Positions 1-6,934 of a DNA stretch of 16,412 bases are shown here, one piece after another; the stretch's first letter is position 1, and every line of letters starts with the position of its first letter. Under the pieces are notes generated by a model. The model saw only the letters and a program-made list of their open reading frames with translations. It was not told where the DNA came from and made no database searches. The DNA is from Clostridia bacterium (GTDB taxonomy: Bacteria; Bacillota; Clostridia; Christensenellales; Borkfalkiaceae). The DNA lies in the NCBI GenBank assembly GCA_017421905.1, contig JAFOHH010000140.1:1-16412 (forward strand). The letters are read 5' to 3'. The position numbers were made by a program, and so were the translations under genes.

Positions 1-60
1 ATTATTATCACCAAAACCAGCGAGATTATGGGCAAGGGATTCAGAGATACCGAAAAATAA
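1..60 (+). CDS. 3' end of an unidentified protein gene (partial)
   Basis: Frame 1 is open from the first base to a TAA at 58-60 and encodes 19 residues ending GFRDTEK. A strong hairpin terminator begins 15 nt later, as expected for the end of a real gene. Too little of the protein is present to name a family. Confidence 0.5.
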   Translation: MIITKTSEIMGKGFRDTEK

Positions 61-74
61 AATATTCATAAAAG

Positions 75-112
75 ATAGAGCCGACTCGCAGGAGTCGGCT
101 CTATTGTTTTTT
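75..112. terminator. Rho-independent terminator, probably bidirectional
   Basis: A perfect 13-bp stem (75-87 with 92-104, loop GCAG) is followed on the plus strand by TGTTTTTT. It ends the partial gene at 1-60. On the minus strand the same stem is followed by CTTTT, so it can also end the convergent Na+/phosphate cotransporter gene. Confidence 0.85.
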
Positions 113-137
113 GTGCGCGACGCATATGTGCGCGCAC
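113..137. repeat. Short inverted repeat GTGCGCG...CGCGCAC
   Basis: Seven-base arms (113-119 and 131-137) surround an 11-nt centre containing CATATG. It lies between the terminator at 75-112 and the stop codon of the cotransporter gene. No T-tract follows on the minus strand, so it is not itself a terminator for that gene. Its function is unknown. Confidence 0.35.
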
Positions 138-150
138 TTGTTATTTAAGT

Positions 151-1785
151 TTAACCCTTTTGAGAACCGGTCGGGTTCATAATACTGTAACCGACGTTGA
201 CTAAATGGTCTGCCACACGCTCGAGGCCGGATACGGTAGAGAAGAAGAAGGGGCTAAGTGCCGTGGAGCAGTTGCCCGAAGAAAGGCGATCTACGTGCGC
301 ACGGGTAAGCTTTTTCTTCATAGCGTCTACTTCGTTTTCCTTTGCGGTTAGGTCGCCAAGGTGGGTTTGATCGATAAAGTCGAAGGCGTTTACTGCAATA
401 TCGAACATAAGCGAAACCTTTTCGTACATTTGCATAATGTCGTCTTTTGCATCGGCAGAAAAAGCAAGACCGTCCTTCCTCATTTGTTCGCCGATTTCGT
501 AGAAGTTTTCCGCGTGGTCGCCGATACGCTCTACGTCGTTTAATACGTGGAAATACGTACCGATGGAGTTTTCGTCTGCATTGCTAACGAGCGGCGTTAA
601 ACGAATTAAATATTTGGTAAGCTCTTTATTGGTAAAGTCGATAACGGCTTCCGTTTCGTAAATTTCTTCCTGCGTAGCTTCCTTTTCGTTGAACATAGAG
701 CGCACCGCTTTGCCAAGGTTCATTTTAGCAAGGGTAGCCATATATTCCACTTCCTTTTTAACCTGCATAATAGCAACGGCAGGCGTTTTTAACAAGTGAT
801 CGTCTACGAAATGCAGTTTGCGCTCTTCTTCGCCTTGCGCGGGCTTATCTTTTACGATAAGCTCGGTTGCTTTAACCAGCTGTTTCGCAAAGGGAAGGAG
901 CACTAACGTGGTGGTTACGTTGAAAATTAAGTGGAACCAAGCAATTTGCATAGCTTGATTTGCAGGGATTTTTTGCAGCCATCCGCCAACGTAATCTTTG
1001 CAAATCCAAATAAAGGTGGTAAACACTACCGTACCGATTAGGTTGAACAAAAGGTGCAAAACTGCCGTTCTTCTTGCATTGACCTGCGTGCCGATGGAGG
1101 CGATCATTGCCGTTACGCACGTACCGATGTTAGAGCCGAGCACGATAAACAGCGCGCTGGATACTTCGATTGCGCCCGTGCCTACCATCATAATAATCAT
1201 ACCCGTTGCGGCAGACGAGCTTTGGATAAGCGCGGTAAACAGCGCACCAAAGATGATAAGCAGCAAGGGGAATTCGATTGTGGTGAACATTTCTTGGAAG
1301 AAATCGTTAATTTTGGGGTTGGAAAGCGCGCCGCTCATGCAATCTAAGCCAACGAAAATAAGGCCGAGGCCGCAGATGATTGCGCCGATTTTCTTGATAA
1401 CGTCCTTTTTAAAGAAGGTCATCATAACGCCGATAAAGGCAAGCGTTGCCATGTAATCGGAAATATTAAGCGATTGCAGGGAAACGAGTAAGCCCGTTAC
1501 GGTTGTACCGATGTTTGCGCCCATAATGATGGGGGCTGCCTGCAATAGCGTCATTGCGCCGGCGTTTACAAAACCGATGACCATGACCGTGGTAGCTGCC
1601 GAGCTTTGAATAAGCCCCGTTACCGCCGCACCAACGCCAACGCCCGCCAAGCGGTTGTTGCTGATTTTGCCGAGAAGGCGTTTCATTTCCGCACCGGTGG
1701 AGCGTTGCAATCCGTCGCTGAGCATATTCATGCCCGCAATAAACACGCCGCTGCCCGCAAGTAAAATTAAAATACTGGTTAGCAT
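151..1785 (-). CDS. Na+/phosphate cotransporter family protein with PhoU-like domain
   Basis: 544-residue inner-membrane protein predicted to import phosphate with sodium. Two inverted PNaS repeats are visible: LIQSSAATT near residues 58-66 with GANIGTT at 89-95, and LIQSSSAAT near 186-194 with GSNIGT at 217-222. The QSS motifs are the hallmark of the NptA/type II Na-Pi family. After about residue 310 the chain becomes soluble and helical (about 340-540) and resembles PhoU, the usual C-terminal half of the bacterial proteins. I chose the start at 1785 because AAGGAG lies 9 nt upstream; an in-frame ATG further upstream adds 13 charged residues and has no better site. It is monocistronic with its own promoter at 1848-1877. 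The exact substrate and direction of transport are inferred from family membership. Confidence 0.88.
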   Translation of the reverse strand: MLTSILILLAGSGVFIAGMNMLSDGLQRSTGAEMKRLLGKISNNRLAGVGVGAAVTGLIQSSAATTVMVIGFVNAGAMTLLQAAPIIMGANIGTTVTGLLVSLQSLNISDYMATLAFIGVMMTFFKKDVIKKIGAIICGLGLIFVGLDCMSGALSNPKINDFFQEMFTTIEFPLLLIIFGALFTALIQSSSAATGMIIMMVGTGAIEVSSALFIVLGSNIGTCVTAMIASIGTQVNARRTAVLHLLFNLIGTVVFTTFIWICKDYVGGWLQKIPANQAMQIAWFHLIFNVTTTLVLLPFAKQLVKATELIVKDKPAQGEEERKLHFVDDHLLKTPAVAIMQVKKEVEYMATLAKMNLGKAVRSMFNEKEATQEEIYETEAVIDFTNKELTKYLIRLTPLVSNADENSIGTYFHVLNDVERIGDHAENFYEIGEQMRKDGLAFSADAKDDIMQMYEKVSLMFDIAVNAFDFIDQTHLGDLTAKENEVDAMKKKLTRAHVDRLSSGNCSTALSPFFFSTVSGLERVADHLVNVGYSIMNPTGSQKG

Positions 1786-1847
1786 TCCATTTTTCTCCTT
1801 ATTCTTTTGCAAGAGTTCGCGCAAAAAATTTTGCGTTCATCATTACC

Positions 1848-1877
1848 ATCATAACAAATTTTTTTTATTATTGTCAA
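1848..1877 (-). promoter_or_regulatory. Promoter of the Na+/phosphate cotransporter gene
   Basis: Reading the minus strand, TTGACA (1872-1877) is followed after 18 nt by TATGAT (1848-1853). Transcription would start near 1841, giving a leader of about 55 nt. Confidence 0.75.
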
Positions 1878-1879
1878 GC

Positions 1880-1915
1880 AAAACGGACGGCATTTTCTGC
1901 CGTCCGTTTTATTTC
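1880..1915. terminator. Terminator-like hairpin between two divergent genes
   Basis: A perfect 13-bp stem (1880-1892 with 1898-1910, loop TTTTC) is flanked by A's and T's. On the plus strand it continues TTTTATTTCTTTTT. No gene points into it from either side: the cotransporter gene leaves to the left and cysK to the right. Confidence 0.7.
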
Positions 1916-2026
1916 TTTTTCTATAAATATATTCGGTTTAACGGATGCTTTCAGACAAAATTTTTGCTTGCGCCTGCGCCGTTTTGGAGAAAGCTTTAAT
2001 AAAGCCCCGTCTTTTTTTTGAAACGG

Positions 2027-2055
2027 TTGACATTGCCGCTTTTGCGGCGTATAAT
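2027..2055 (+). promoter_or_regulatory. Consensus sigma-70 promoter of cysK
   Basis: TTGACA (2027-2032), a 17-nt spacer and TATAAT (2050-2055) match consensus perfectly. The spacer contains GCCGC-TTTT-GCGGC (2035-2048), an inverted repeat that could be a repressor site. The start would be near 2062, giving a leader of about 83 nt. Confidence 0.88.
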
Positions 2056-2144
2056 AAAAATGGACGAACGGGTGATAACCGCACCCCTATCTACACCAAC
2101 CCTTTCGCCCAAAACCTTTTGCCGAACGGCACGCGGAGCGCATT

Positions 2145-3080
2145 ATGAAAATTTATCAGTCCGTAGAAGAACTCATTGGCAAAACCCCTCTTCTGCGCTT
2201 AAACCGCTTGGAAAAGGCGTGCAAATTAAACGCCGTTTTACTTGCTAAAATAGAAGGATTTAACCCTGCAGGCTCGGTAAAGGACCGCGCCGCCCTTTAT
2301 ATGATTAACGCCGCCGAGCGGGAGGGAAAGCTTACCCCCGGTGCGGTGATTATAGAACCGACCTCGGGCAATACGGGCATTGGCCTTGCGGCAATTTGCG
2401 CCGTACGCGGATACCGTGCGGTAATCGTGATGCCCGATACGATGTCGCCCGAACGCATTGCTCTTATGCGCGGCTACGGTGCGGAGGTTATTTTAACCCC
2501 GGGCAAGGAAGGGATGCAGGGCGCAATTATCGCAGCGCAAAAGCTGGCAAAGGATTCGCCCAACGCTTTTATCCCCTCGCAATTTGAAAACCCCGCCAAC
2601 GCCTTAGCGCACGAAGAAACCACCGCGCAAGAAATTGTATCCGACACCGACGGAGCTGTTGACGTTTTTGTTGCAGGTATTGGAACGGGCGGTACGATTA
2701 GCGGCGTAGGGCGCGCGTTGAAAAAAGCCATCCCTGCGGTGAAAATTGTCGGCGTAGAGCCTGAAAGCTCCCCCGTAATTACGAAAGGGAAAGCAGGCGC
2801 ACACGGTTTGCAGGGCATCGGCGCGGGCTTTATCCCCACCCTTTACGATGCCGCCGCCGTGGATAAGGTAGAAACCGCCACCGAGCGGGACGCCTTTGCC
2901 TACGCTCGCCTCCTTGGCAAAACCGAGGGCGTGTTATGCGGCATTTCGGGGGGCGCGGCCCTCGCGGTAGCCGTTTTAGAGGCAAAAAAGAAAGAAAACG
3001 AAGGAAAAACCATCGTCGTTTTATTGCCGGATTCGGGCGAAAAGTATCTTTCCACTCCCTTATTCCAACCCGAAAAATAA
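2145..3080 (+). CDS. cysK: Cysteine synthase (O-acetylserine sulfhydrylase)
   Basis: 311-residue cytosolic PLP enzyme making L-cysteine and acetate from O-acetyl-L-serine and sulfide. It is full length for CysK/CysM (about 300-310 residues). The PLP lysine is K46 in GSVKDRAA. TSGNTG (73-78) is the substrate-binding loop, GTGGT (180-184) holds the cofactor phosphate, and S268 in GISGGA sits at the pyridine nitrogen. The C-terminus LPDSGEKYLSTPLF is typical of the family. The ATG at 2145 has GGAG six nt upstream. The gene stands alone between a consensus promoter and a terminator. CysK and CysM cannot be told apart safely by eye. The PSQFENPANALAH stretch (144-156) is standard for both. Confidence 0.93.
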   Translation: MKIYQSVEELIGKTPLLRLNRLEKACKLNAVLLAKIEGFNPAGSVKDRAALYMINAAEREGKLTPGAVIIEPTSGNTGIGLAAICAVRGYRAVIVMPDTMSPERIALMRGYGAEVILTPGKEGMQGAIIAAQKLAKDSPNAFIPSQFENPANALAHEETTAQEIVSDTDGAVDVFVAGIGTGGTISGVGRALKKAIPAVKIVGVEPESSPVITKGKAGAHGLQGIGAGFIPTLYDAAAVDKVETATERDAFAYARLLGKTEGVLCGISGGAALAVAVLEAKKKENEGKTIVVLLPDSGEKYLSTPLFQPEK

Positions 3081-3116
3081 GAAAAGCCCTTATTGTTACA
3101 AAACCATAAAAAACGC

Positions 3117-3146
3117 AAAGGCAGACTCCTTAGAGTCTGCCTTTTT
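3117..3146. terminator. Terminator shared by cysK and the tetR-like gene
   Basis: A perfect 12-bp stem (3117-3128 with 3133-3144, loop CTTA) ends in CTTTTT on the plus strand. On the minus strand it is followed by TTTGCGTTTTTT. It therefore suits both convergent genes. Confidence 0.85.
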
Positions 3147-3178
3147 AACGGCTTTTTTCTGCTTTGGGGCAAACGGTG

Positions 3179-3733
3179 TTAAACCGATTGTAAAAAATAC
3201 TCGGTAATGAGCTCGGGGGACTGCTTCATTTTTTGTTCCAGCCACCACCTGAGCGTTTCGATAAAGGTGGCGGTAACGTGGTTCACCCAAAAATCCTCGG
3301 GCAGGATAGCGGGCTTGCGGGCGGCAAAATCGGAAACGCTCTTTATTACCAAACGCTTTACGCCGCTTTTAAAGTATTCTAAAAATAAATCGTTGTTTTT
3401 GCTGGACAAAAGCCTTGCCAAGTTGTTATCGTTTTCCTTGATATGCTTAAACAGGTGTAAAAACACCGAATTGCACCCCTCGCAATGCACGCCGCAAAAG
3501 TAGCCGCTTTCCCCCTCCTCGCAAAAAAGGTGGCCAAAGAGCTCAGCGCACAAATCCTTTAATAAAAAATCCTTCGTTTCAAAATGAGCATAAAAGGTTG
3601 CCCTGCCAACGTCGGCAAGGTCAATAATTTCCCCCACCGTAATATCGTTGCAGTTTTTTTGCGATAACAGCTGAATAAACGCTTTAAAAATGGCGTCTCT
3701 CGTTTTTCTTTGTCTTCTATCCATAATTCCCAT
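3179..3733 (-). CDS. TetR/AcrR-family regulator with Cys/His cluster
   Basis: 184-residue DNA-binding regulator. Residues 8-55 are a typical TetR helix-turn-helix: ITVGEIIDLADVGRATFYAHF ends in the usual TFYxHF recognition helix. The rest is an all-helical ligand/dimer domain resembling the TetR_C_8 type. Its odd part is a cluster at C71, C80, H83, C84 and C87 (CGVHCEGC at 80-87), where relatives usually have an unremarkable linker. This cluster could bind a metal or respond to thiol stress. The gene is divergent from a CDF metal exporter 149 bp away, with a perfect palindrome just before its start, so I infer that it represses itself and perhaps the exporter. An alternative ATG at 3724 (MDRRQRK) is equally plausible, since neither has a strong ribosome binding site. 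Confidence 0.85.
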   Translation of the reverse strand: MGIMDRRQRKTRDAIFKAFIQLLSQKNCNDITVGEIIDLADVGRATFYAHFETKDFLLKDLCAELFGHLFCEEGESGYFCGVHCEGCNSVFLHLFKHIKENDNNLARLLSSKNNDLFLEYFKSGVKRLVIKSVSDFAARKPAILPEDFWVNHVTATFIETLRWWLEQKMKQSPELITEYFLQSV

Positions 3734-3750
3734 ACTTTTTAAGAAATTTG

Positions 3751-3762
3751 TTCCGTACGGAA
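3751..3762. promoter_or_regulatory. Candidate TetR operator, palindrome TTCCGTACGGAA
   Basis: A perfect 12-bp palindrome lies 17 bp upstream of the regulator's first ATG and just downstream of its inferred -10 box. That position suits autorepression. Binding is inferred, not shown. Confidence 0.55.
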
Positions 3763-3774
3763 TGTTCGCACGCG

Positions 3775-3780
3775 ATTGTA
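3775..3780 (-). promoter_or_regulatory. Probable -10 box of the tetR-like gene
   Basis: The minus strand reads TACAAT here. The -35 region is weak (ACGATT at 17 nt spacing). The start would fall near 3768, immediately before the palindrome at 3751-3762. Confidence 0.4.
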
Positions 3781-3802
3781 CCGCTCTCTTTTGCGAAAAT
3801 CG

Positions 3803-3811
3803 TGGTATGAT
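3803..3811 (+). promoter_or_regulatory. Extended -10 promoter of the CDF exporter gene
   Basis: TGGTATGAT matches the extended -10 pattern TGnTATAAT. No recognisable -35 box is present, which fits extended -10 promoters. The leader would be about 65 nt. Confidence 0.55.
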
Positions 3812-3820
3812 AGTTGTGGA

Positions 3821-3870
3821 ACAACCCGTTCGGTAACAAACTGATTATACAATAAAAAAAACGGGCTTGT
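3821..3870 (+). repeat. Inverted repeat in the leader of the CDF exporter gene
   Basis: ACAACCCGTT (3821-3830) pairs with AACGGGCTTGT (3860-3870) with one bulged base. The ribosome binding site AAGGAG begins 3 nt after the second arm. The structure may affect translation or be a regulator site; this is an inference. Confidence 0.35.
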
Positions 3871-3882
3871 CAAAGGAGTAAA

Positions 3883-4779
3883 ATGAAAACCAAGAAAAAA
3901 ATTTTAATTGCCTTTCTTTTAAATTTGGTGTTTTCCCTAATGGAGGTCGTGGGCGGCGTGCTTTCGGGCAGCGTTGCTATTTTATCCGACGCCGTGCACG
4001 ATTTTGGCGATGCCGCCAGCATAGGGCTTTCCTTTTTTCTGGAAAAAAAGAGCAGTAAGCAGCCCAACGACACCCACACCTACGGCTATGCGCGCTATTC
4101 CCTTTTGGGCGGTGCAATTACCACGGGCATCCTTTTTATCGGCTCGCTCGCCGTAATTTATAACGCCGTTTACCGCCTGTTTTTCCCTACTCCCCTCCAT
4201 TACGACGGCATGCTACTGCTTGCCGCCGTTGGGCTAACCGTAAATTTAATTGCCGGCGCTTTTACGCACGGTGGACATTCGCTTAATCAAAGGGCGGTTA
4301 ATTTGCATATGCTGGAGGATGCGCTCGGCTGGCTAATCGTTCTCGTTGGGGCTATCGTGATGCGGTTTACGCATTTTAACGCGTTAGATGCCATTCTCTC
4401 CATTATCTCCGCCGCCGTTATTTTGATTGGCGCAGTGCACAACGGCAAGCAAATTTTAAACGTATTCTTACTAAAAACGCCAAAAAACATCGACGTAGCC
4501 GAGCTGAAAACCCACTTGCTGGAAATAGAAGGCGTTACGGACGTACACCATTTACACGTTTGGAGCTTAGACGGCGAACGGACTTACGCAACCTTGCACG
4601 TTGCCGCCACCGCTTACGAGGCGAAAATAAAAAACGCCGTAAAAGAGGAGCTATCATCTCACGGCGTTAGCCACGTTACGGTAGAAATGGAACAAGAAGG
4701 CGAGCCTTGCTTGGAAAAAACCTGCGTAATAGAGCCGCAGGAGCCTTGCCCCGCACATTGCCACCATCATCACCATTAA
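3883..4779 (+). CDS. Cation diffusion facilitator (Zn2+-type) exporter
   Basis: 298-residue inner-membrane metal/proton antiporter of the CzcD/ZnT type. The first part has about six membrane helices. The intramembrane metal site appears as H39 and D43 (SDAVHDFGD, helix 2) with H142 and D146 (HMLED, helix 5). This HxxxD pair is usual for zinc-selective members. The cytosolic domain (about 200-270) contains VTDVHHLHVWSLDG, a standard CDF signature. The chain ends in a Cys/His-rich tail (C276, C281, C289, C293, then five consecutive His) likely to bind metal. AAGGAG lies 4 nt before the ATG. It has its own promoter and terminator and is divergent from the Cys-rich TetR regulator. Zinc is the best guess; cadmium or cobalt are possible. 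Confidence 0.92.
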   Translation: MKTKKKILIAFLLNLVFSLMEVVGGVLSGSVAILSDAVHDFGDAASIGLSFFLEKKSSKQPNDTHTYGYARYSLLGGAITTGILFIGSLAVIYNAVYRLFFPTPLHYDGMLLLAAVGLTVNLIAGAFTHGGHSLNQRAVNLHMLEDALGWLIVLVGAIVMRFTHFNALDAILSIISAAVILIGAVHNGKQILNVFLLKTPKNIDVAELKTHLLEIEGVTDVHHLHVWSLDGERTYATLHVAATAYEAKIKNAVKEELSSHGVSHVTVEMEQEGEPCLEKTCVIEPQEPCPAHCHHHHH

Positions 4780-4799
4780 AGAGGTTCTTAGCAGCGATG

Positions 4800-4823
4800 C
4801 GGGCAACAAGGTTGCCCGTTTTT
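4800..4823 (+). terminator. Terminator of the CDF exporter gene
   Basis: An 8-bp GC-rich stem (4800-4807 with 4811-4818, loop AAG) is followed by TTTTTG. It starts 20 nt after the stop codon. Confidence 0.8.
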
Positions 4824-4855
4824 GTTGCTTTTTGATGCAAATAGGGGTGGAATTC

Positions 4856-4884
4856 TTGCATTTCCAAGGGCGTTATGGTATAAT
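4856..4884 (+). promoter_or_regulatory. Promoter of the multi-pass membrane protein gene
   Basis: TTGCAT (4856-4861), a 17-nt spacer and TATAAT (4879-4884), with TG one base before the -10 box. The start would be near 4891, about 20 nt before the ATG. Confidence 0.75.
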
Positions 4885-4911
4885 TCCCTTTATAGAAAGA
4901 AAGAGGTCTTT

Positions 4912-5868
4912 ATGAACGCAAATTTACTAACCCCTATCGTAAAAGTGGGCAATTCTTGGTATTATATCTTTTTGTTGACGGGTATCCTTTTAGGGCTTGC
5001 CGTTTATTTTGCGTTGAAAAACCGCTCGCAAGAAACCAAATACCGCGTGCTGCTCATCATTTTGTTTTGTAATTTAGGGCTGCATTTTGCCAAGCTTTTG
5101 TTTGAACCGTATTTTTCGCAGTTGCCGAAAACCTTCCGAAAAATTACTTTTGAAAACATTTGTGCCGTTTCTACGCTAATTTTTCCGTGGATTTTTCTTT
5201 ATCGCAAAAGCAAAAGTCTAAACTGCTATTTGTTTTTTATCGGCATCATCGGCGGACTTGCCGCACACCTTTACCCCACGGAGGCTATCGATAAACCCGT
5301 TTTCGCCTTCGACACCCTGCGCTTTTATGCTTGCCATTGGACGCTGATTGCCGTGCCCGTGCTTGCCGCGGTTTTGGGCGTAATTAAACTAGACTATAAG
5401 CAGGCGTGGAAAATTCCGCTGTTTTTCCTTGCAATAGAAACGATAATCTTTATTAACGAAATTATCGTGGTGCGCCTAGACTGGATCGACTCCACGCGCG
5501 AAACATTTTTTGACCGCGATTGGAGAAACAACTCCTTCGTATTCGGCCCGAAAACGGAATTCGACGCCTTTACCCCCTTCCTTAAAATATTCGTGCCCGA
5601 CGTGTTTACAAAGGACGTTTTCGGTATAAACGGCGGCATCGATTTTTATTGGCCGGTTGTTTGGATGATTTTACCCTCCCTTATTTACCTGCCTATCATT
5701 TATCTCCTGCTCTCCTTGCCCTTTACCTACCGCGAAATTTGGAAGGACGGGAAAGCGCTGATTTGCAAGCTGCAAAAAAAGCCGCAGGAAAACGCCTTGC
5801 CCTGCGAAGAAATTGCCCTTACGGAAACGGAGAGCGACACCTTATCCACAACCGATCGAAACGAATAA
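4912..5868 (+). CDS. Multi-pass integral membrane protein, possibly YwaF/TMEM164-like
   Basis: 318-residue protein of unknown function. About seven hydrophobic helices are visible near residues 17-35, 45-63, 84-98, 104-122, 140-159, 167-187 and 247-271, with a long polar loop (190-245) and a charged tail (272-318). The pattern ENICAVSTLIFP (81-92), HLYPTEA (119-125) and RFYACHWTLIAVP (137-149), with polar residues in helices, recalls the YwaF/TIGR02206-TMEM164 group. I would not name it firmly. The ATG at 4912 follows AAGAGG at 5 nt; an upstream in-frame ATG at 4822 would begin inside the preceding terminator and before this gene's promoter, so I rejected it. It is monocistronic, with a strong terminator. 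No pathway link to the neighbours is evident. Confidence 0.72.
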   Translation: MNANLLTPIVKVGNSWYYIFLLTGILLGLAVYFALKNRSQETKYRVLLIILFCNLGLHFAKLLFEPYFSQLPKTFRKITFENICAVSTLIFPWIFLYRKSKSLNCYLFFIGIIGGLAAHLYPTEAIDKPVFAFDTLRFYACHWTLIAVPVLAAVLGVIKLDYKQAWKIPLFFLAIETIIFINEIIVVRLDWIDSTRETFFDRDWRNNSFVFGPKTEFDAFTPFLKIFVPDVFTKDVFGINGGIDFYWPVVWMILPSLIYLPIIYLLLSLPFTYREIWKDGKALICKLQKKPQENALPCEEIALTETESDTLSTTDRNE

Positions 5869-5885
5869 AATAATAATTGCATAAG

Positions 5886-5916
5886 AAAGCCGACGGCATT
5901 TTGCCGTCGGCTTTTT
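5886..5916. terminator. Terminator after the membrane protein gene
   Basis: A perfect 13-bp stem (5886-5898 with 5902-5914, loop TTT) ends in a run of T's. It starts 17 nt after the stop codon. On the minus strand it may also stop transcripts from the convergent isomerase gene at 5980, though the T-run there is weaker. Confidence 0.87.
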
Positions 5917-5979
5917 AACGTTTTACGGAATACGTAGGGCTTGTTTTTGGCAAAAGCTTTGCTTTTTACGCGCCGTATG

Positions 5980-6873
5980 TTATTTTTGAACCAACGCTGC
6001 CACACGGTTTGCCGCCGCGGCAAATTCCTTTAAGTAGGCGGCAGGGTTTTCTTGTAAACGGGTTTCATCTAAAAGGGCTTCTAGCGACAATACGCCGTTA
6101 AAGTTAATTTCCGCAAGCGCGGCGCCGAACTCCGCCCAGTCGATTACCCCCGTAAAGGGCAGGGCGTGGCAGTCGAAAACGCCGTCGTTATCGTGCACGT
6201 GCAACACCTTTAATCGGCCACCCAGCGCGCGAACGTAGGCGGCAGGGGTTACCTCTTTTCCCGTTAAATTGGCGTGCCCCGTGTCCAGGCAAGCCACGAA
6301 ATTTTCGGGATCGCCAACCGCATCGATCATTGCCGTTAGGCTTTGCGGCAAGGCGGAAGGAATCCAAGCGTTAGGCATATTTTCCAGCGCGATTTTTACA
6401 CCGTTTTGCTTTGCAAGGGGCAAAAGCTCGCAAAATAGCTGCATATTCTTTTCCAAGGTAAGGGCAGGGTTATCGTCTTTTCCCCATCCGCAGCGCATAG
6501 CGCAGTGCAAAACGGCGTATTCGCAGTTTAAAATGCGTGCCGCCGTAAACGAGCGGCGGAAAGCGTTTTTTATGTAAGCGTACTCCTCTTCCCAGCTCCA
6601 AGGGGCGTTGGGGTTGGGGTCCGGCCAGGTGGGAAAGGGCAAGTGAATTTGACAGCAGGTAAGCCCTGCGGAAGTAATTGCGGCGTTCTCTGCTTGAAAG
6701 TGAGCGATAAATTCTTCTTCGCTAAGCGAAAAAAGCCCTTCGAACGGGCGATACAAACTCATAGTGTCGCCGTGGTCAACGGCGTGAAAGCCTGCCTCTG
6801 CAAGTAACTGATAGCCTTTTTCTGCGCCGTAAAGCTTGGTAACGGTGGAGGCAAAAGCGGTTGCAATTTTCAT
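5980..6873 (-). CDS. Sugar phosphate isomerase/epimerase (xylose-isomerase-like TIM barrel)
   Basis: 297-residue cytosolic protein of the AP_endonuc_2 TIM-barrel family, which interconverts sugars or sugar acids with a divalent metal. Likely metal and catalytic residues are E164 (ALENM), D197 and H200 (LDTGH), H225 and H227 (LHVHDN) and E265 (SLEA), in the usual order on successive barrel strands. The length is normal. The substrate cannot be read from the sequence. The start at 6873 has AGGAG eight nt upstream; a further in-frame ATG at 6921 lies inside the terminator hairpin and was rejected. The gene lies downstream of aspS in the same direction, but a strong terminator separates them and no room remains for a promoter after it. 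Nearby sugar-phosphate transport and RpiR genes loosely suit carbohydrate use. Confidence 0.85.
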   Translation of the reverse strand: MKIATAFASTVTKLYGAEKGYQLLAEAGFHAVDHGDTMSLYRPFEGLFSLSEEEFIAHFQAENAAITSAGLTCCQIHLPFPTWPDPNPNAPWSWEEEYAYIKNAFRRSFTAARILNCEYAVLHCAMRCGWGKDDNPALTLEKNMQLFCELLPLAKQNGVKIALENMPNAWIPSALPQSLTAMIDAVGDPENFVACLDTGHANLTGKEVTPAAYVRALGGRLKVLHVHDNDGVFDCHALPFTGVIDWAEFGAALAEINFNGVLSLEALLDETRLQENPAAYLKEFAAAANRVAALVQK

Positions 6874-6885
6874 AAATCGTTCTCC

Positions 6886-6924
6886 TAAAAAATAAAAAGG
6901 TGCTTTGCCGCGGCAAAGCACCTT
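6886..6924 (-). terminator. Terminator of aspS, abutting the next gene's ribosome binding site
   Basis: Bases 6897-6924 form a perfect 28-bp palindrome. On the minus strand it is followed by TTTATTTTTT and then directly by AGGAG (6882-6886) of the isomerase gene. It begins 10 nt after the aspS stop codon. It is a strong intrinsic terminator in the direction of aspS. Confidence 0.88.
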
Positions 6925-6934
6925 GCGTTTTAAG

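Noticed and set aside
998..1456. Open frame of about 150 codons on the plus strand inside the cotransporter gene.
   Set aside because: It is antisense to a strongly supported membrane protein, has no ribosome binding site and shows low-complexity composition expected of a shadow frame.
2062..2086. GGGTGATAACCGC in the cysK leader resembles the T-box antiterminator sequence.
   Set aside because: The leader from the inferred start is only about 83 nt, with no room for a specifier stem, and no terminator hairpin with a T-run follows before cysK. The match also needs an extra base.
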